Shown here piece by piece: positions 34,329-43,417 of a DNA stretch of 64,000 bases; the stretch's first letter is position 1, and every line of letters begins with the position of its first letter. This stretch comes from SYAC01 sp046048055 (GTDB taxonomy: Bacteria; Planctomycetota; Phycisphaerae; Phycisphaerales; SM1A02). The position numbers and the translations under genes were made by a program. The stretch covers positions 37,936 to 101,935 of the forward strand of contig JBJOGW010000091.1 in the NCBI GenBank assembly GCA_046048055.1, in the 5' to 3' direction. Under the pieces are notes generated by a model. That model was given only the letters and a program-made list of their open reading frames with translations. It was not told the DNA's origin and searched no databases.

Positions 34329-36215
34329 TCAGTTGAACAGCAGCAGCAGCAGGCCGATGTCGCCCGAGTCCACCTCGCCGCTGCCGTCCAGGTCCTCAGG
34401 ACAGGCGGAGCAGGCCCCGAAATTCAGCAGCAGCAACGCGATGTCGCCCGCGTCCACCGTGCCGCTGCCATCCAGGTCGCCCGCCATGCCGCTTCCCACG
34501 GTCGCGGTGAGCTGCACGAAGACGTTCCGAACCTGCTCCCCGGCCACACCCTCGTCGCTGGTCCGGATCGTGGCGGTGCTGGCGTAGGTGCCCGGCGTGG
34601 CGCCCGCGCTGTCAAAGGCGAATCGCAGGGTGCGCACCGTGCCCGCCAAGCCGGGGCCCAGCCCGAGGGGCATGGAGAAGCGATGGGCGTCGATGCCGCT
34701 GAACTGCACCGAGTCCACGTCCAGCCTGGACTGGAGTGAGTCGTAGCCCACGTTGCGGACGGTGCCGTCCACCGTGTGCAAGCCCGAGTCCGGCTCGCAG
34801 TCCGGCAGCGTCAAGGCCACCTGATCCAGATCCGCCGCCAGGTCCAGCGATGGGTTGCTCGGCCGAAGGATCAGGGCGGAGACCGAGAGTGACACCGAGG
34901 CCGGCTCCACGGCCTCGCTCGAACTGCTCACCAGCACGTTGCCGCTCGCGGCGCCGGCGGTCGCGGTGGACAGGTTCACCGTGATGGTGGTCGACGCTGG
35001 CGCCAACGCGGCCTGCCCGGAGGCGGATCCACTCACGCTGCCCGTGCACGAGATCGCGTAGTCCAGCGTGTCCACGCCCTCGGGCACGGTGTACGGCGCC
35101 ACGTTCTGGATGCGCACCTGCAGCGGCACGCTGGTGCCCCGGATCACGCGGGACGGCGGCGAGGTCACGAACTGGGCGGCAAGCCTGGCAGGCACCTGAA
35201 ACTCGAGCAGTTGCGGAATGTGGTCCGCCGCCACCCACAGGTCGTCCGCCAGCGCGTTGGACCGCGCCAGCTCGCCCGGGAAGTAGAAGTTGTTCCCGCT
35301 GTTGATGTCCTTGTTGTAATGCTGGCCGTCGTTGCCCACGGGCCGCATGGTGTCCGCCAGCATGGAGATGCCGCGGCCATCCGCGGCTTCGGCGTTGGGC
35401 ATGATGAAGTCGAACCGGTCGTCCAGGCCGCCGCCCACCAGCCCGCCGGCGCTGTTGAGCAGCGGGGACTGGGTGTGCATGACGGCTCCCGACGCACCGG
35501 TCCAGTTCACGGTGCCGTATGGATCCACGCCCTGCCCGTTGCCCGGAGCCACCAGCGTCTGGTAGGCGGGCTCGGTGTTGGTGTAGATGTTGAAGTCGCC
35601 CGTGTAGATGATCGGCACATCCGCACCAAGCGCGTTCGCGTCATTTCGGATGGCCACCATGCCCGTGTTGCGCTCGTTCTCGTTGCTGGAGCCACTGCTG
35701 GCCTTCAGGTGCGATCCGTACACGTAGAAGCGGGCCTGGGGGCTGGAGTGGCCGTTGAGCTGCAGTTGCCAGCGGTCGGTGTAACGGCCGGCACCCGTGA
35801 AGATGTCCCGATGTCCTGCCACGATCTCGGTGAACCGGTCGCTGCGGTAGTACATGGCCTGCGCGCCGCCCACGCCGTTCTCCGACTGGTTGGTGTAGCG
35901 AGCCAGCGCGTAGGTGACCCCTGGCGGCGCCGAGGCGTTGATCGCGTTGGTCAGGGCCGCAAAGGGCTGATCCGAGGAGGTGGAGGCGTTCGACGTGATC
36001 TCGTCGACCTCGTTGAAGGTCATGATGTCGATCGGCTGGGCCCACCCCGGAATGTCGTCGGCGTGCATCTCGGCCAGCACCCGGGTGAGGGCCGCCATGT
36101 TCCCGGCGCCTCCGACCACGTTCCAGTGCATGACGCGGATCTGGGCGGCCGCCGGCGCGGCCATCCCGACGGTCACAAGCACAAGCCACAGCAACCTGGC
36201 GGCGTGGGGGGCCAT
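34329..36215 (-). CDS. Secreted endonuclease/exonuclease/phosphatase-family protein with dockerin-like C-terminus
   Basis: 628 aa with a signal peptide (ARLLWLVLVTVGMAAPAAAQ). The catalytic EEP domain (residues about 25-330) has RVMHWNVVGG, TFNEVDEI (Glu), GSHLKASSG, PIIYTGDFNIY (Asp-Asn pair) and DDRFDFIMP near its end, so the active-site residues look intact. Beta-sandwich-like repeats follow. The C-terminus carries two dockerin type I/EF-hand-like calcium repeats: GDLDGSGTVDAGDIALLLLNFG and EDLDGSGEVDSGDIGLLLLLFN. It would be secreted, calcium-binding and nucleolytic or phosphohydrolytic; substrate unknown. Planctomycetes use many dockerin-like tails without known cohesin scaffolds. Confidence 0.86.
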   Translation of the reverse strand: MAPHAARLLWLVLVTVGMAAPAAAQIRVMHWNVVGGAGNMAALTRVLAEMHADDIPGWAQPIDIMTFNEVDEITSNASTSSDQPFAALTNAINASAPPGVTYALARYTNQSENGVGGAQAMYYRSDRFTEIVAGHRDIFTGAGRYTDRWQLQLNGHSSPQARFYVYGSHLKASSGSSNENERNTGMVAIRNDANALGADVPIIYTGDFNIYTNTEPAYQTLVAPGNGQGVDPYGTVNWTGASGAVMHTQSPLLNSAGGLVGGGLDDRFDFIMPNAEAADGRGISMLADTMRPVGNDGQHYNKDINSGNNFYFPGELARSNALADDLWVAADHIPQLLEFQVPARLAAQFVTSPPSRVIRGTSVPLQVRIQNVAPYTVPEGVDTLDYAISCTGSVSGSASGQAALAPASTTITVNLSTATAGAASGNVLVSSSSEAVEPASVSLSVSALILRPSNPSLDLAADLDQVALTLPDCEPDSGLHTVDGTVRNVGYDSLQSRLDVDSVQFSGIDAHRFSMPLGLGPGLAGTVRTLRFAFDSAGATPGTYASTATIRTSDEGVAGEQVRNVFVQLTATVGSGMAGDLDGSGTVDAGDIALLLLNFGACSACPEDLDGSGEVDSGDIGLLLLLFN

Positions 36216-36271
36216 CCAGCCCGGAATCTAGCCCGATTCGGACTGCGTCCAAGAATCCCGGCGGGCATTCC

Positions 36272-36302
36272 TTGAAACTGCCGTCGAAATCCCGGGTACA
36301 AC
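36272..36302 (+). promoter_or_regulatory. Possible promoter of the M16 peptidase pair
   Basis: TTGAAA (36272-36277) and TACAAC (36297-36302) are separated by 19 nt; the fit to consensus is moderate. Right after the expected start point there is CCCGAC-C-GTCGGG (36312-36324), a short palindrome that could be an operator. AGGAG at 36352-36356 is ten bases before the ATG at 36367. Confidence 0.35.
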
Positions 36303-36366
36303 ATCCGTTCCCCCGACCGTCGGGAAGGTTTCGGAAGGCTCTCGGACCCACAGGAGACGTGGACCC

Positions 36367-38262
36367 ATGCTTCGACTGATCCGCCTTGCAGCCCTGCTGA
36401 TCGCGTGCACCCCGGCCTTGGCCCAGCAGGTGGACGTGCAGGAGTTCACCCTGGACAACGGGATGAAGTTCCTGCTGGTCCCGCGCAGCGACCAGCCCAA
36501 CGTGATCGCCGCGGGCTGGCTGGCGAAGGTGGGCAGCGTGAACGAGCGACCGGGCATCACGGGCATCAGCCACTTCTTCGAGCACATGATGTTCAAGGGC
36601 ACCAACACCATCGGCACGCGCGACGCGGCCCGGGACGCGGATTACCGCGCCAGGCAGAAGGCCCTGCGCGACCGCATCAACCAGATGACCTGGACCACGC
36701 AGTACCAGCGGTTCTTCCGGGGCGAGATCGGTGACCCGTGGGATCCGGCCAACGACACGCCCGAGCTCAAGGACCTGCGTACCCAGCTCAAGGCCCTGAT
36801 GGATGCCCAGCAGGGCCGGGGCCTGGCCGATCGGATCGCCGACCTGCGCAAGGCCATGGGGGCCGTGAAGCCCGAGAGCCCGGGCGGCAAGGAGCACATC
36901 GAGGACCTGAAGCGGCAGATCGGGCAGCTGGAGCTGGAACAGGCCGCGGCCAGCAGCATCGTGAAGGACGAGTTCGACCAGGTCTACACCAAGGGAGGCG
37001 GCAGCGGCATGAACGCCTTCACCAGCCACGACCTGACCTTCTACTTCATCAACGTGCCGAGCAACAAGTTCGAGCTGTGGGCCTGGATGGAGAGCGACCG
37101 CCTGATGGACAGCGTGTTCCGCGAGTTCTACAGCGAGCGTGACGTGGTGCACGAGGAGCGCCGCCTGCGCACCGAGAGCACCCCCACCGGCAAGTTCCAG
37201 GAGCAGTTCGATGCCATGTTCTGGATGAGCTGCGGCTACAGCTGGCCCGTGATCGGCTGGACCAGCGACCTGAACAGCTACACCATGGACGAGGCGATGA
37301 AGTACTGGAACACCTACTACCGACCCAACAACCTGGTGGGTGTGGTGGTGGGCGACTTCAAGCCCGATGAGGCCAAGGCCACCATCATGCGGTACTTCGG
37401 GCGCCTGGAGGCCGGCACGCAGATGCCGCCCCAGGTGGTCACGCTGGAGCAGCAGCAGGTTGCCGAGCAGCGGATGAACGCCGAGGGGGACTTCCAGCCC
37501 CAGATCGAGGTGCGTTACCACACCGTTCCCACCGGCCACGTCGACGCCTACGCCCTGGACATGATGGGCGAACTCCTGAACGGCAAGACCGGCCGGCTCT
37601 ACAAGAGCATGATCGAGGGCCGCAGCGTGGCCAGCAGTGCCCGGGCCCAGAGCGACACCCGCAAGTACGCGGGGCTGTTCGCCTTCTCGGCCGAGACCAA
37701 GGGCGATGCCACGCCCGCCCAGCTGGAGCAGGCCTGGTACGAGGAACTCAAGCGGCTTCAGGATGAGCCGGTGCCGGAGCGCGAGCTGCAGAAGGTGAAG
37801 AACCAGGTGGCCGCCGACAGCTACCGCCGTCTGCAGAGCAACTTCTTCCTGCTGATCCAGCTGGCCTATGCGGAAAACACCCTCGGCTGGCAGGAGATCA
37901 ACGCCTATCCGGCCAAGCTGCAGGCCGTGACCGCCGCCGACATCCAGCGGGTGGCCAGGAACTACTTCGATCCGTCCAACCGCAGCGTGGCCACGTTCGA
38001 GCGCAAGGCCGGAACGGCCGCGGCGGATGACCCGGAACTGGCGGCGCTGCCCGCGCCCATGCGGGCCCGGGCCAGGCAGATGGCCGCGCAACTGGCCCAG
38101 ATGACCGACGCCGACGAACTGGGCCAGGCGTTGGCGGCCATGGAGCAGCAGGCCGGACAGGTTCCGCCGCAGATGAAGCCCATGTTCGAGTACCTGAAGC
38201 GGCGCATCCAGGCCCGACTGGCCGAAGTCCAGGGCGGCTCGTCCGCCGGCGCCGAAGGTTGA
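36367..38262 (+). CDS. M16 family zinc metallopeptidase (active-type)
   Basis: 631 aa. A signal peptide (LIRLAALLIACTPALAQ) directs it outside the cytoplasm. The zinc-binding HFFEH motif (HxxEH, near residue 75) is intact; Glu residues in VHEERR downstream supply the third ligand. About 120 residues after the HFFEHMMFKGT start form an insert not usual for the family. Both halves of the pitrilysin-like M16 fold are present: the second half contains GELLNGKTGRLYKSMIE and KNQVAADSYRRLQSNF. It probably works with the catalytically inactive partner encoded 31 bp downstream. Confidence 0.92.
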   Translation: MLRLIRLAALLIACTPALAQQVDVQEFTLDNGMKFLLVPRSDQPNVIAAGWLAKVGSVNERPGITGISHFFEHMMFKGTNTIGTRDAARDADYRARQKALRDRINQMTWTTQYQRFFRGEIGDPWDPANDTPELKDLRTQLKALMDAQQGRGLADRIADLRKAMGAVKPESPGGKEHIEDLKRQIGQLELEQAAASSIVKDEFDQVYTKGGGSGMNAFTSHDLTFYFINVPSNKFELWAWMESDRLMDSVFREFYSERDVVHEERRLRTESTPTGKFQEQFDAMFWMSCGYSWPVIGWTSDLNSYTMDEAMKYWNTYYRPNNLVGVVVGDFKPDEAKATIMRYFGRLEAGTQMPPQVVTLEQQQVAEQRMNAEGDFQPQIEVRYHTVPTGHVDAYALDMMGELLNGKTGRLYKSMIEGRSVASSARAQSDTRKYAGLFAFSAETKGDATPAQLEQAWYEELKRLQDEPVPERELQKVKNQVAADSYRRLQSNFFLLIQLAYAENTLGWQEINAYPAKLQAVTAADIQRVARNYFDPSNRSVATFERKAGTAAADDPELAALPAPMRARARQMAAQLAQMTDADELGQALAAMEQQAGQVPPQMKPMFEYLKRRIQARLAEVQGGSSAGAEG

Positions 38263-38293
38263 TTCCGTGCATCCCCACCCGAGGAACCAGTCC

Positions 38294-39844
38294 ATGCGAA
38301 CCATCGCCATCACGCTTTCCATCGCGGTCGCGTGCGCCGCGCTCGCCAACGACGCCGCCACCTCCGCAGGCATCCCCCAGCGACCCGAGGACATCGCCTT
38401 CGGGCCGCTGCGGTTCGACCCGCCGCAGGCATCTGCCTACCGGCACACGCTCAAGGACGGTACGCCCGTGTATCTGGCACCGAGCCGCGAGTTCCCGCTG
38501 ATCAGCCTGAGCATGACCTTCAAGGGCGGCAGCAACCTTGATCCGGCGGACATGGTCGGACTGGCGGGCATGATGGGCCGCATGATCCGCGACGGCGGTA
38601 CCGCCACCCGGTCACCAGGCGAGGTGGACGAGGCCTTCGACTTCATGGCCACCCAGTGCGGCACCAGCTGCGGCGACACCACCAGCTCGGCCACCATGAA
38701 TTGCCTCGCCAGCAACTTCGACGAGAGCCTGGCCCTGTTCGTGGACATGCTCCGCAACCCGGGCTTCGACGCCGGGCGGCTGGAGACCAACCGCGGCCAG
38801 ATGCTCGAGGGCATGAAGCAGCGGAACGACGACGCGGGCGACATCATGCGGCGCGAGTGGGCCATGCTCATGTGGGGCCCGGACCACTTCGAGGCCCGCC
38901 AGCCCACCGAACGCGGGGTGAAGGCGATCACGCCCGAGGCCATGCGGCAGCTGCACCGGCGGATCTTCAACCCGGGCAACGTGATCCTGGCCGTGAGCGG
39001 CGACTTTGACCCCAAGCAGATGCTGGCCAAGCTGGACGCGGCCTTCGATGGCTGGGAACGCGGCGAGCGGCAGGCGGATCCGGTCGCCCCCACCGCCAGC
39101 CTGACGCCGGGCGTGTACCACGTGCAGAAGGACATTCCCCAGGGCAAGGTGGCGATCGGCATGCGAGCCATCACCCGCGACGACCCGGACTACATTCCCT
39201 ACCTGCTGCTGAACGACATCCTGGGCGGCGGTGGCTTCAGCAGCCGCATCATGCAGCAGGTGCGCAGCAACGAGGGCCTGGCCTACTCGGCGGGCAGCCG
39301 GCTGAATGCCAAGGTGCACTACCCCGGCGAGTGGCGCGCGGGTTTCGAGAGCAAGAACCCCACCGTGGCCTTGGCCACGCGGCTGATCCTGGAGGAGATG
39401 CAGCGCATCCGCGACACGCCGGTGAGCGCCGAGGAGCTCGAGACGAGCAAGCGGCAGTTCATCGAGACGTTCCCGCGGACCTTCGAGAGCAAGCCGGCCA
39501 TGCTGGGCGTGTTCGTGAGCGACGAGTGGACCGACCGGCCCGGGGACTGGTGGACCACCTTCCGGGACAAGGTGCATGCCTGCACCGCGGATGACCTGCA
39601 GCGGGTGGCACGCAGGTACCTGCACCCGGACCAGGTCGCCATTCTGGTGGTGGGCGACTGGAACACCATCGCGCCTGGCGACCTGAACGGTCGGGCCCGG
39701 ATGGCCGACATCCTCGGCGGCGGCGTGACGCACCTGCCACTGCGGGACCCGATGACCATGGAGCCCATCCCCGGCAGCGATCGGCCCCCGGTGGCCGCTG
39801 GACCGGCGGCATCCGCGGCTGCGGGCGGCCCGCCCCAGGGCTGA
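38294..39844 (+). CDS. M16 family protein lacking the HxxEH motif (inactive partner)
   Basis: 516 aa from ATG 38294, with GAGGAACC upstream; signal peptide at residues 1-18 or so. The family fold is clear (RHTLKDGTPVYLAPSREFPLISLSMTFKGGSN; LNDILGGGGFSSRIMQQVRSNEGLAYSAGS). Where the active subunit has HFFEH, this one has GLAGMMGRMIRDGG, so zinc chemistry is lost. Pairs of one active and one inactive M16 subunit, like the mitochondrial processing peptidase and PqqL-type pairs, are well known; here the inactive partner may hold the substrate. A terminator follows at 39893. Confidence 0.92.
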   Translation: MRTIAITLSIAVACAALANDAATSAGIPQRPEDIAFGPLRFDPPQASAYRHTLKDGTPVYLAPSREFPLISLSMTFKGGSNLDPADMVGLAGMMGRMIRDGGTATRSPGEVDEAFDFMATQCGTSCGDTTSSATMNCLASNFDESLALFVDMLRNPGFDAGRLETNRGQMLEGMKQRNDDAGDIMRREWAMLMWGPDHFEARQPTERGVKAITPEAMRQLHRRIFNPGNVILAVSGDFDPKQMLAKLDAAFDGWERGERQADPVAPTASLTPGVYHVQKDIPQGKVAIGMRAITRDDPDYIPYLLLNDILGGGGFSSRIMQQVRSNEGLAYSAGSRLNAKVHYPGEWRAGFESKNPTVALATRLILEEMQRIRDTPVSAEELETSKRQFIETFPRTFESKPAMLGVFVSDEWTDRPGDWWTTFRDKVHACTADDLQRVARRYLHPDQVAILVVGDWNTIAPGDLNGRARMADILGGGVTHLPLRDPMTMEPIPGSDRPPVAAGPAASAAAGGPPQG

Positions 39845-39892
39845 TCCGGCCTCGGACGCGACTGCAACGCGTCGCCCTGGCAAGCGCATGGG

Positions 39893-39920
39893 AACGGGCC
39901 GCACCCTCCTGCGGCCCGTT
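39893..39920 (+). terminator. Hairpin terminator after the M16 pair
   Basis: AACGGGCCGCA (39893-39903) and TGCGGCCCGTT (39910-39920) form an uninterrupted 11-bp stem with a six-base loop. It is followed by CGCACTTCTGG, a weak T tract. It lies 49 bp after the stop of the inactive M16 gene, consistent with transcription termination. Confidence 0.65.
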
Positions 39921-40089
39921 CGCACTTCTGGTCGGCAGCGCACTCCCCGCCGCGACCCCTGTCCCCGCCATCCCTGTCGGAGGCCGGCGGGCCTTTCCGG
40001 ATCCAGATACGGAGGGTTCCGACCGATGTGTGACGCCCCGGCTGCCGCCGGGTTCGCCGGGAAACCCGCCCCCTCCCTACCATCGCGGA

Positions 40090-41379
40090 ATGCCTGTGCA
40101 GACGCTGGACCGCCCCCTTCCGCCCCCTGGCCTCGATCGGGCCCTCGATGCCATCGAGGCGAAGGTAGAAATCGGTGAGCGGCTCGATGAGGCGGACGGA
40201 CGGGCTCTGTACGAGACGGCTGACGTGCACCGCGTGCTGGCCATGGCCGACTTGGTGCGGCGGCGCCTGCACGGTGACGTGGCGTACTACAACGTCAACC
40301 GTCACATCAACTACAGCAACGTGTGCGCGCTCAGCTGCAAGTTCTGCGCGTTCCATCGCAAGAAGGACCAGGACGGCGCCTACGAGAAGAGCACCGACGA
40401 GATCGTGCGCGACGTGCAGGGTGCCGCCGCGGCAGGCGCCACCGAGATCCACATGGTTGGCGGACTGCACCCGTGGCTGCCGTTCCAGTGGTACCTGGAC
40501 ACGCTGCGGGCCATGAAGCACGCGGTGCCGCAGATCCACATCAAGGCCTTCACGGCCGTGGAGATCGTGCACCTGCAGCGGATCAGCAAGCGCGGCGGCG
40601 AGGGTTTCGAGGGCATCAAGGCGGTGCTGCGCGACCTGCGCGACGCGGGCCTGGGCAGCCTGCCCGGCGGCGGTGCCGAGGTCTTCGACGACCGCGTGCA
40701 TGACGAGGCCTTCAAGGGCAAGATCCGCGCCGACCACTGGCTCGACGTGCACCGCGCGGCCCACGAGCTGGGCCTGAACTCCAACGCCACCATGCTCTAC
40801 GGCCACGTCGAGCGGCGGCCCGAGCGGCTGCACCACATGCACCTGCTGCGGCGCCAGCAGGATCGCACGCTCCGCGACTGGGCCGCGGCTCAGCGAATCC
40901 CGCTGGGCCCCGATGGCGAGGTGGTCCTGACCGGTCCGGCGGATCGCTACCCGGGCCATCGACTGCCCATGCCCGGGCAGCAGGGCCTGACGACCGGCTA
41001 CTTCCAGACCATCATCCCCCTGCCCTTCTATCCCAACCAGAGCGAGCTGGAGCGATTGCCCGCGCCCACGGGCCTGGAGAATCTGCGCACGCTGGCCGTG
41101 GCCCGGCTGATGCTGGACAACTTCCCGCACGTCAAGGCGTTCTGGATCATGCAGACGCTGCCCATGGCCGAGCTCATGCTCAGCGCCGGCGCCGACGACG
41201 TGGACGGCACCGTGGTCTGGTACGACATCACCAAGGCCGTCGGCGAGGGCAACCACCAGGAAACCAGCGTGAGCGACCTGACCCGTGCGATCCGTGACGC
41301 GGGATTCCGACCCGTGGAGCGCGACACGCTCTACCGGCCGGTGGAGCGGAACGGCGCCGCATGGCATGTCCGGGCATGA
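40090..41379 (+). CDS. mqnE: Aminofutalosine synthase (radical SAM), menaquinone biosynthesis
   Basis: 429 aa from ATG 40090. The radical SAM cluster is in NVCALSCKFCAFHR (CxxxCxxC). The MqnE-type signatures EIHMVGGLHPWLPFQWYL and GLGSLPGGGAEVFDDRV separate it from MqnC. The enzyme joins 3-[(1-carboxyvinyl)oxy]benzoate to SAM to give aminofutalosine, the second step of the futalosine route to menaquinone. No other mqn gene is nearby. The leader from 39950 to 40089 is a CG-rich stretch without a recognised motif. Menaquinol produced by this route would be the donor to alternative complex III. Confidence 0.93.
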   Translation: MPVQTLDRPLPPPGLDRALDAIEAKVEIGERLDEADGRALYETADVHRVLAMADLVRRRLHGDVAYYNVNRHINYSNVCALSCKFCAFHRKKDQDGAYEKSTDEIVRDVQGAAAAGATEIHMVGGLHPWLPFQWYLDTLRAMKHAVPQIHIKAFTAVEIVHLQRISKRGGEGFEGIKAVLRDLRDAGLGSLPGGGAEVFDDRVHDEAFKGKIRADHWLDVHRAAHELGLNSNATMLYGHVERRPERLHHMHLLRRQQDRTLRDWAAAQRIPLGPDGEVVLTGPADRYPGHRLPMPGQQGLTTGYFQTIIPLPFYPNQSELERLPAPTGLENLRTLAVARLMLDNFPHVKAFWIMQTLPMAELMLSAGADDVDGTVVWYDITKAVGEGNHQETSVSDLTRAIRDAGFRPVERDTLYRPVERNGAAWHVRA

Positions 41380-41405
41380 TCGCCGACACGCGGCGCATGA
41401 AATAG

Positions 41406-41433
41406 CGCCGCACGGAACTTCAGGTGCGGCGCC
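41406..41433 (+). terminator. Hairpin after mqnE, likely terminator
   Basis: Perfect 9-bp stem with a 10-base loop, starting 27 bp after the stop. No U-tract follows, so it may be a pausing or protective 3' structure instead of a classic intrinsic terminator. Confidence 0.45.
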
Positions 41434-41599
41434 GCGGAGACGTCGGGGTTGAAAGGCCGCGGTGGCGCTCCACGGCCGTGATGCCCGGGAAGGCCCGGTT
41501 CAGGCCTGCCGTGGTTCACGTTCCAGATACGGGTTGGATCCGTTCGTGTGAGACGGCGCACGCGGAATGCTCCGGTGAGGCCAGCACCTCCGTGAACGG

Positions 41600-41632
41600 C
41601 AGCGACCGACGGGGCCGAGCCGTCGGTCGCTG
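41600..41632. repeat. Perfect 11-bp inverted repeat in the mqnE-murJ gap
   Basis: CAGCGACCGAC (41600-41610) and GTCGGTCGCTG (41622-41632), loop GGGGCCGAGCC. It is the longest uninterrupted stem in this gap and could form on either strand's message. Confidence 0.6.
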
Positions 41633-41791
41633 AGGTTGCTGGAAATGGCCGCCCCCGACGCAGGAGGCGGCCGGCGGAGTCGCTGTGTGGGCGTGACCAG
41701 ACTTCTCGGCCGGCTCCGCCTGCTCCCATTACGCCATGACGAAACCGCCCATGAGCCAGGCGAGGCCATTTTTCCGTGACATCGCGCGGAT

Positions 41792-43387
41792 TCATGATCC
41801 GAGATCCTCGGCCGCAGGCTCGGCATCCCCTCGACCGATCGCCCACCGCCACTCGGGCATGTGCAGCCACCGAGCCATCAGGAACACGACCAGGGCTCCC
41901 ACGGTCGCAAGCACCGTCAGACGGAGCAGTTGCATGCTCCACGCCCCACCCTCCGGCAAGGCTTGGCCCACCAGCACCACCGCCACGGCCATCACGGCGG
42001 AGGCAAGCATGGTCTTGGCCAGGCTGCGCCACAGCACGTCATCGAGCAGGTGTCCGACCCGCCGGTTGAGGCTGCGCCAGAGCATGGCGGCATTGAGGTA
42101 GGCGCACACACTCGTGCTCCACGCCATGCCCGAGAGTCCCAGTGGCGTGAAGATGACGACGAGATTGATCACCAGGTTCAGTCCCACCAGTCGCATCGTG
42201 ATGCGGGCAGGCGTGCGGGCGTCACCCAGCGCGTACAGCGCCCGCGAAAGGAGGTGAATGGCCGAGAAGGCGGCCACGGCCGGCGAGAAGGCCACCAGCA
42301 CCGTGGCGATCTGGCGCACCTCCTCGGGACCGCAACGCCCACCCTGATAGACGGCCGCCGCCAAGGGGTCGGCCACCAGCATCAGCCCCACGCTGGCGGG
42401 GATGCCGATGAACGCGACCAGGCGGACACCGCGCCGCAGCATGTGAACAAGGGCCGCGGGCTCTCCCGCCTGGCGGGCAAGGGACGGGTAGATGGCGGTG
42501 GCCACGGCAATCCCGAAGACACCCAGCGGAAACTCGTAGAGCCGCGCCGCCCAGTTCAGCGTGGCGTTGCTGCCCTGTTCCAGGGGAAAGGGCATGCCGA
42601 GGATGGTGGGACCGACCGCGGTCGGGTAGCTGGCGATCAGGCTGTCGATCAGCACGTTGATCTGGTACGAGGCCAGGCCGATCATCATGGGCGCCATGGA
42701 GCGGATCACCTGTCCCAGCGGCTGGCGATCCGCGCGCACCGCCATCGCGGGACGCACGCCGAGTCCCCGCATCGACCACGCCATCCACGCCAGCTGCAGC
42801 GCCCCCGCCACCAGCACGGCCATGGCGACCCAGCCGATGCGAGCCCGGTCCGACGATTCGCCGGCGCCCGGCACCATCCATGCCAGCGTGCATCCACCCA
42901 CGATCGCCAGATTGAGCACGATGGGGCTGAAGGCCGCCGGACCAAAACGGCCATGCACGCCGAGGATCGTCCCGAGCAGGGCCACCACGCACACCATGGG
43001 CATGTAGGGCAGCATCACGGCGGTCAGGCGCACCGTGAGCGACTGGTCCGGCGTGGATGTGGGCAGCGACGCCAGCACCACCTCGCCCAGCAGCGTGATC
43101 CCGGCGAGCAGGATCGTCAGCAACGTCAGCAGCGTGCCCGCGAACCGCCGCGCCGCCTCGGGATCGGCTCGCTCGAGGGTCGTGTAGGTGGGCACGAAAC
43201 TGGCGGTGAGCGCGCCCTCGCCGAAGAGCCTGCGAAACAGGTTGGGCACCTGAAAGGCCAGCGCAAACGCGTCCATGACCGGCCCGCTGCCGAACACGCG
43301 GCTCTGCGCCGCGTCACGGGCCAGTCCGGTGAGGCGGCTGAGCAGCGTCAGCCGCGAGATCGTCAGGACATGCTTCTCGAAGGCCAT
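41792..43387 (-). CDS. murJ: Lipid II flippase MurJ (MviN family)
   Basis: 531 aa from ATG 43387, with about 14 helices. MurJ signatures are LTLLSRLTGLARDAAQSRVFG, AFQVPNLFRRLFGEGALTASFVP and the later LPYMPMVCVVALLGTILGVHGRFGPAAFSPIVLNL, cited in part. It exports the peptidoglycan precursor lipid II across the inner membrane. The central cavity Arg residues (RDAAQSR, NLFRRLF) are present. That a Phycisphaerae-like bacterium carries it is consistent with the now accepted presence of peptidoglycan in planctomycetes. The next + gene starts 31 bp away. Confidence 0.94.
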   Translation of the reverse strand: MAFEKHVLTISRLTLLSRLTGLARDAAQSRVFGSGPVMDAFALAFQVPNLFRRLFGEGALTASFVPTYTTLERADPEAARRFAGTLLTLLTILLAGITLLGEVVLASLPTSTPDQSLTVRLTAVMLPYMPMVCVVALLGTILGVHGRFGPAAFSPIVLNLAIVGGCTLAWMVPGAGESSDRARIGWVAMAVLVAGALQLAWMAWSMRGLGVRPAMAVRADRQPLGQVIRSMAPMMIGLASYQINVLIDSLIASYPTAVGPTILGMPFPLEQGSNATLNWAARLYEFPLGVFGIAVATAIYPSLARQAGEPAALVHMLRRGVRLVAFIGIPASVGLMLVADPLAAAVYQGGRCGPEEVRQIATVLVAFSPAVAAFSAIHLLSRALYALGDARTPARITMRLVGLNLVINLVVIFTPLGLSGMAWSTSVCAYLNAAMLWRSLNRRVGHLLDDVLWRSLAKTMLASAVMAVAVVLVGQALPEGGAWSMQLLRLTVLATVGALVVFLMARWLHMPEWRWAIGRGDAEPAAEDLGS

Positions 43388-43417
43388 GGGTCGGATGGTG
43401 GGGGTAGGATCGGCTTC

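Larger units (their letters stand above)
41380..41791. other. 412-bp intergenic region between mqnE and murJ with several inverted repeats
   Basis: No convincing coding sequence: the few short open frames have no family match or ribosome site. Four stems are visible: GCGCCGCAC/GTGCGGCGC (41406-41414 with 41425-41433), CCACGGC/GCCGTGG (41470-41476 with 41508-41514, with GGCC repeats inside), CAGCGACCGAC/GTCGGTCGCTG (41600-41610 with 41622-41632), and GGCCGCC/GGCGGCC (41647-41653 with 41666-41672). The first, 27 bp after the mqnE stop, could be its terminator. The others could be terminators for murJ or a structured RNA. Confidence 0.5.

Noticed and set aside
41380..41791. Small coding frames in the mqnE-murJ gap
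   Set aside because: No ribosome site or family match, and several frames run through the hairpins.
41380..41791. RNase P, SRP RNA or tmRNA in the mqnE-murJ gap
   Set aside because: None of the conserved core motifs of these RNAs could be found by eye.
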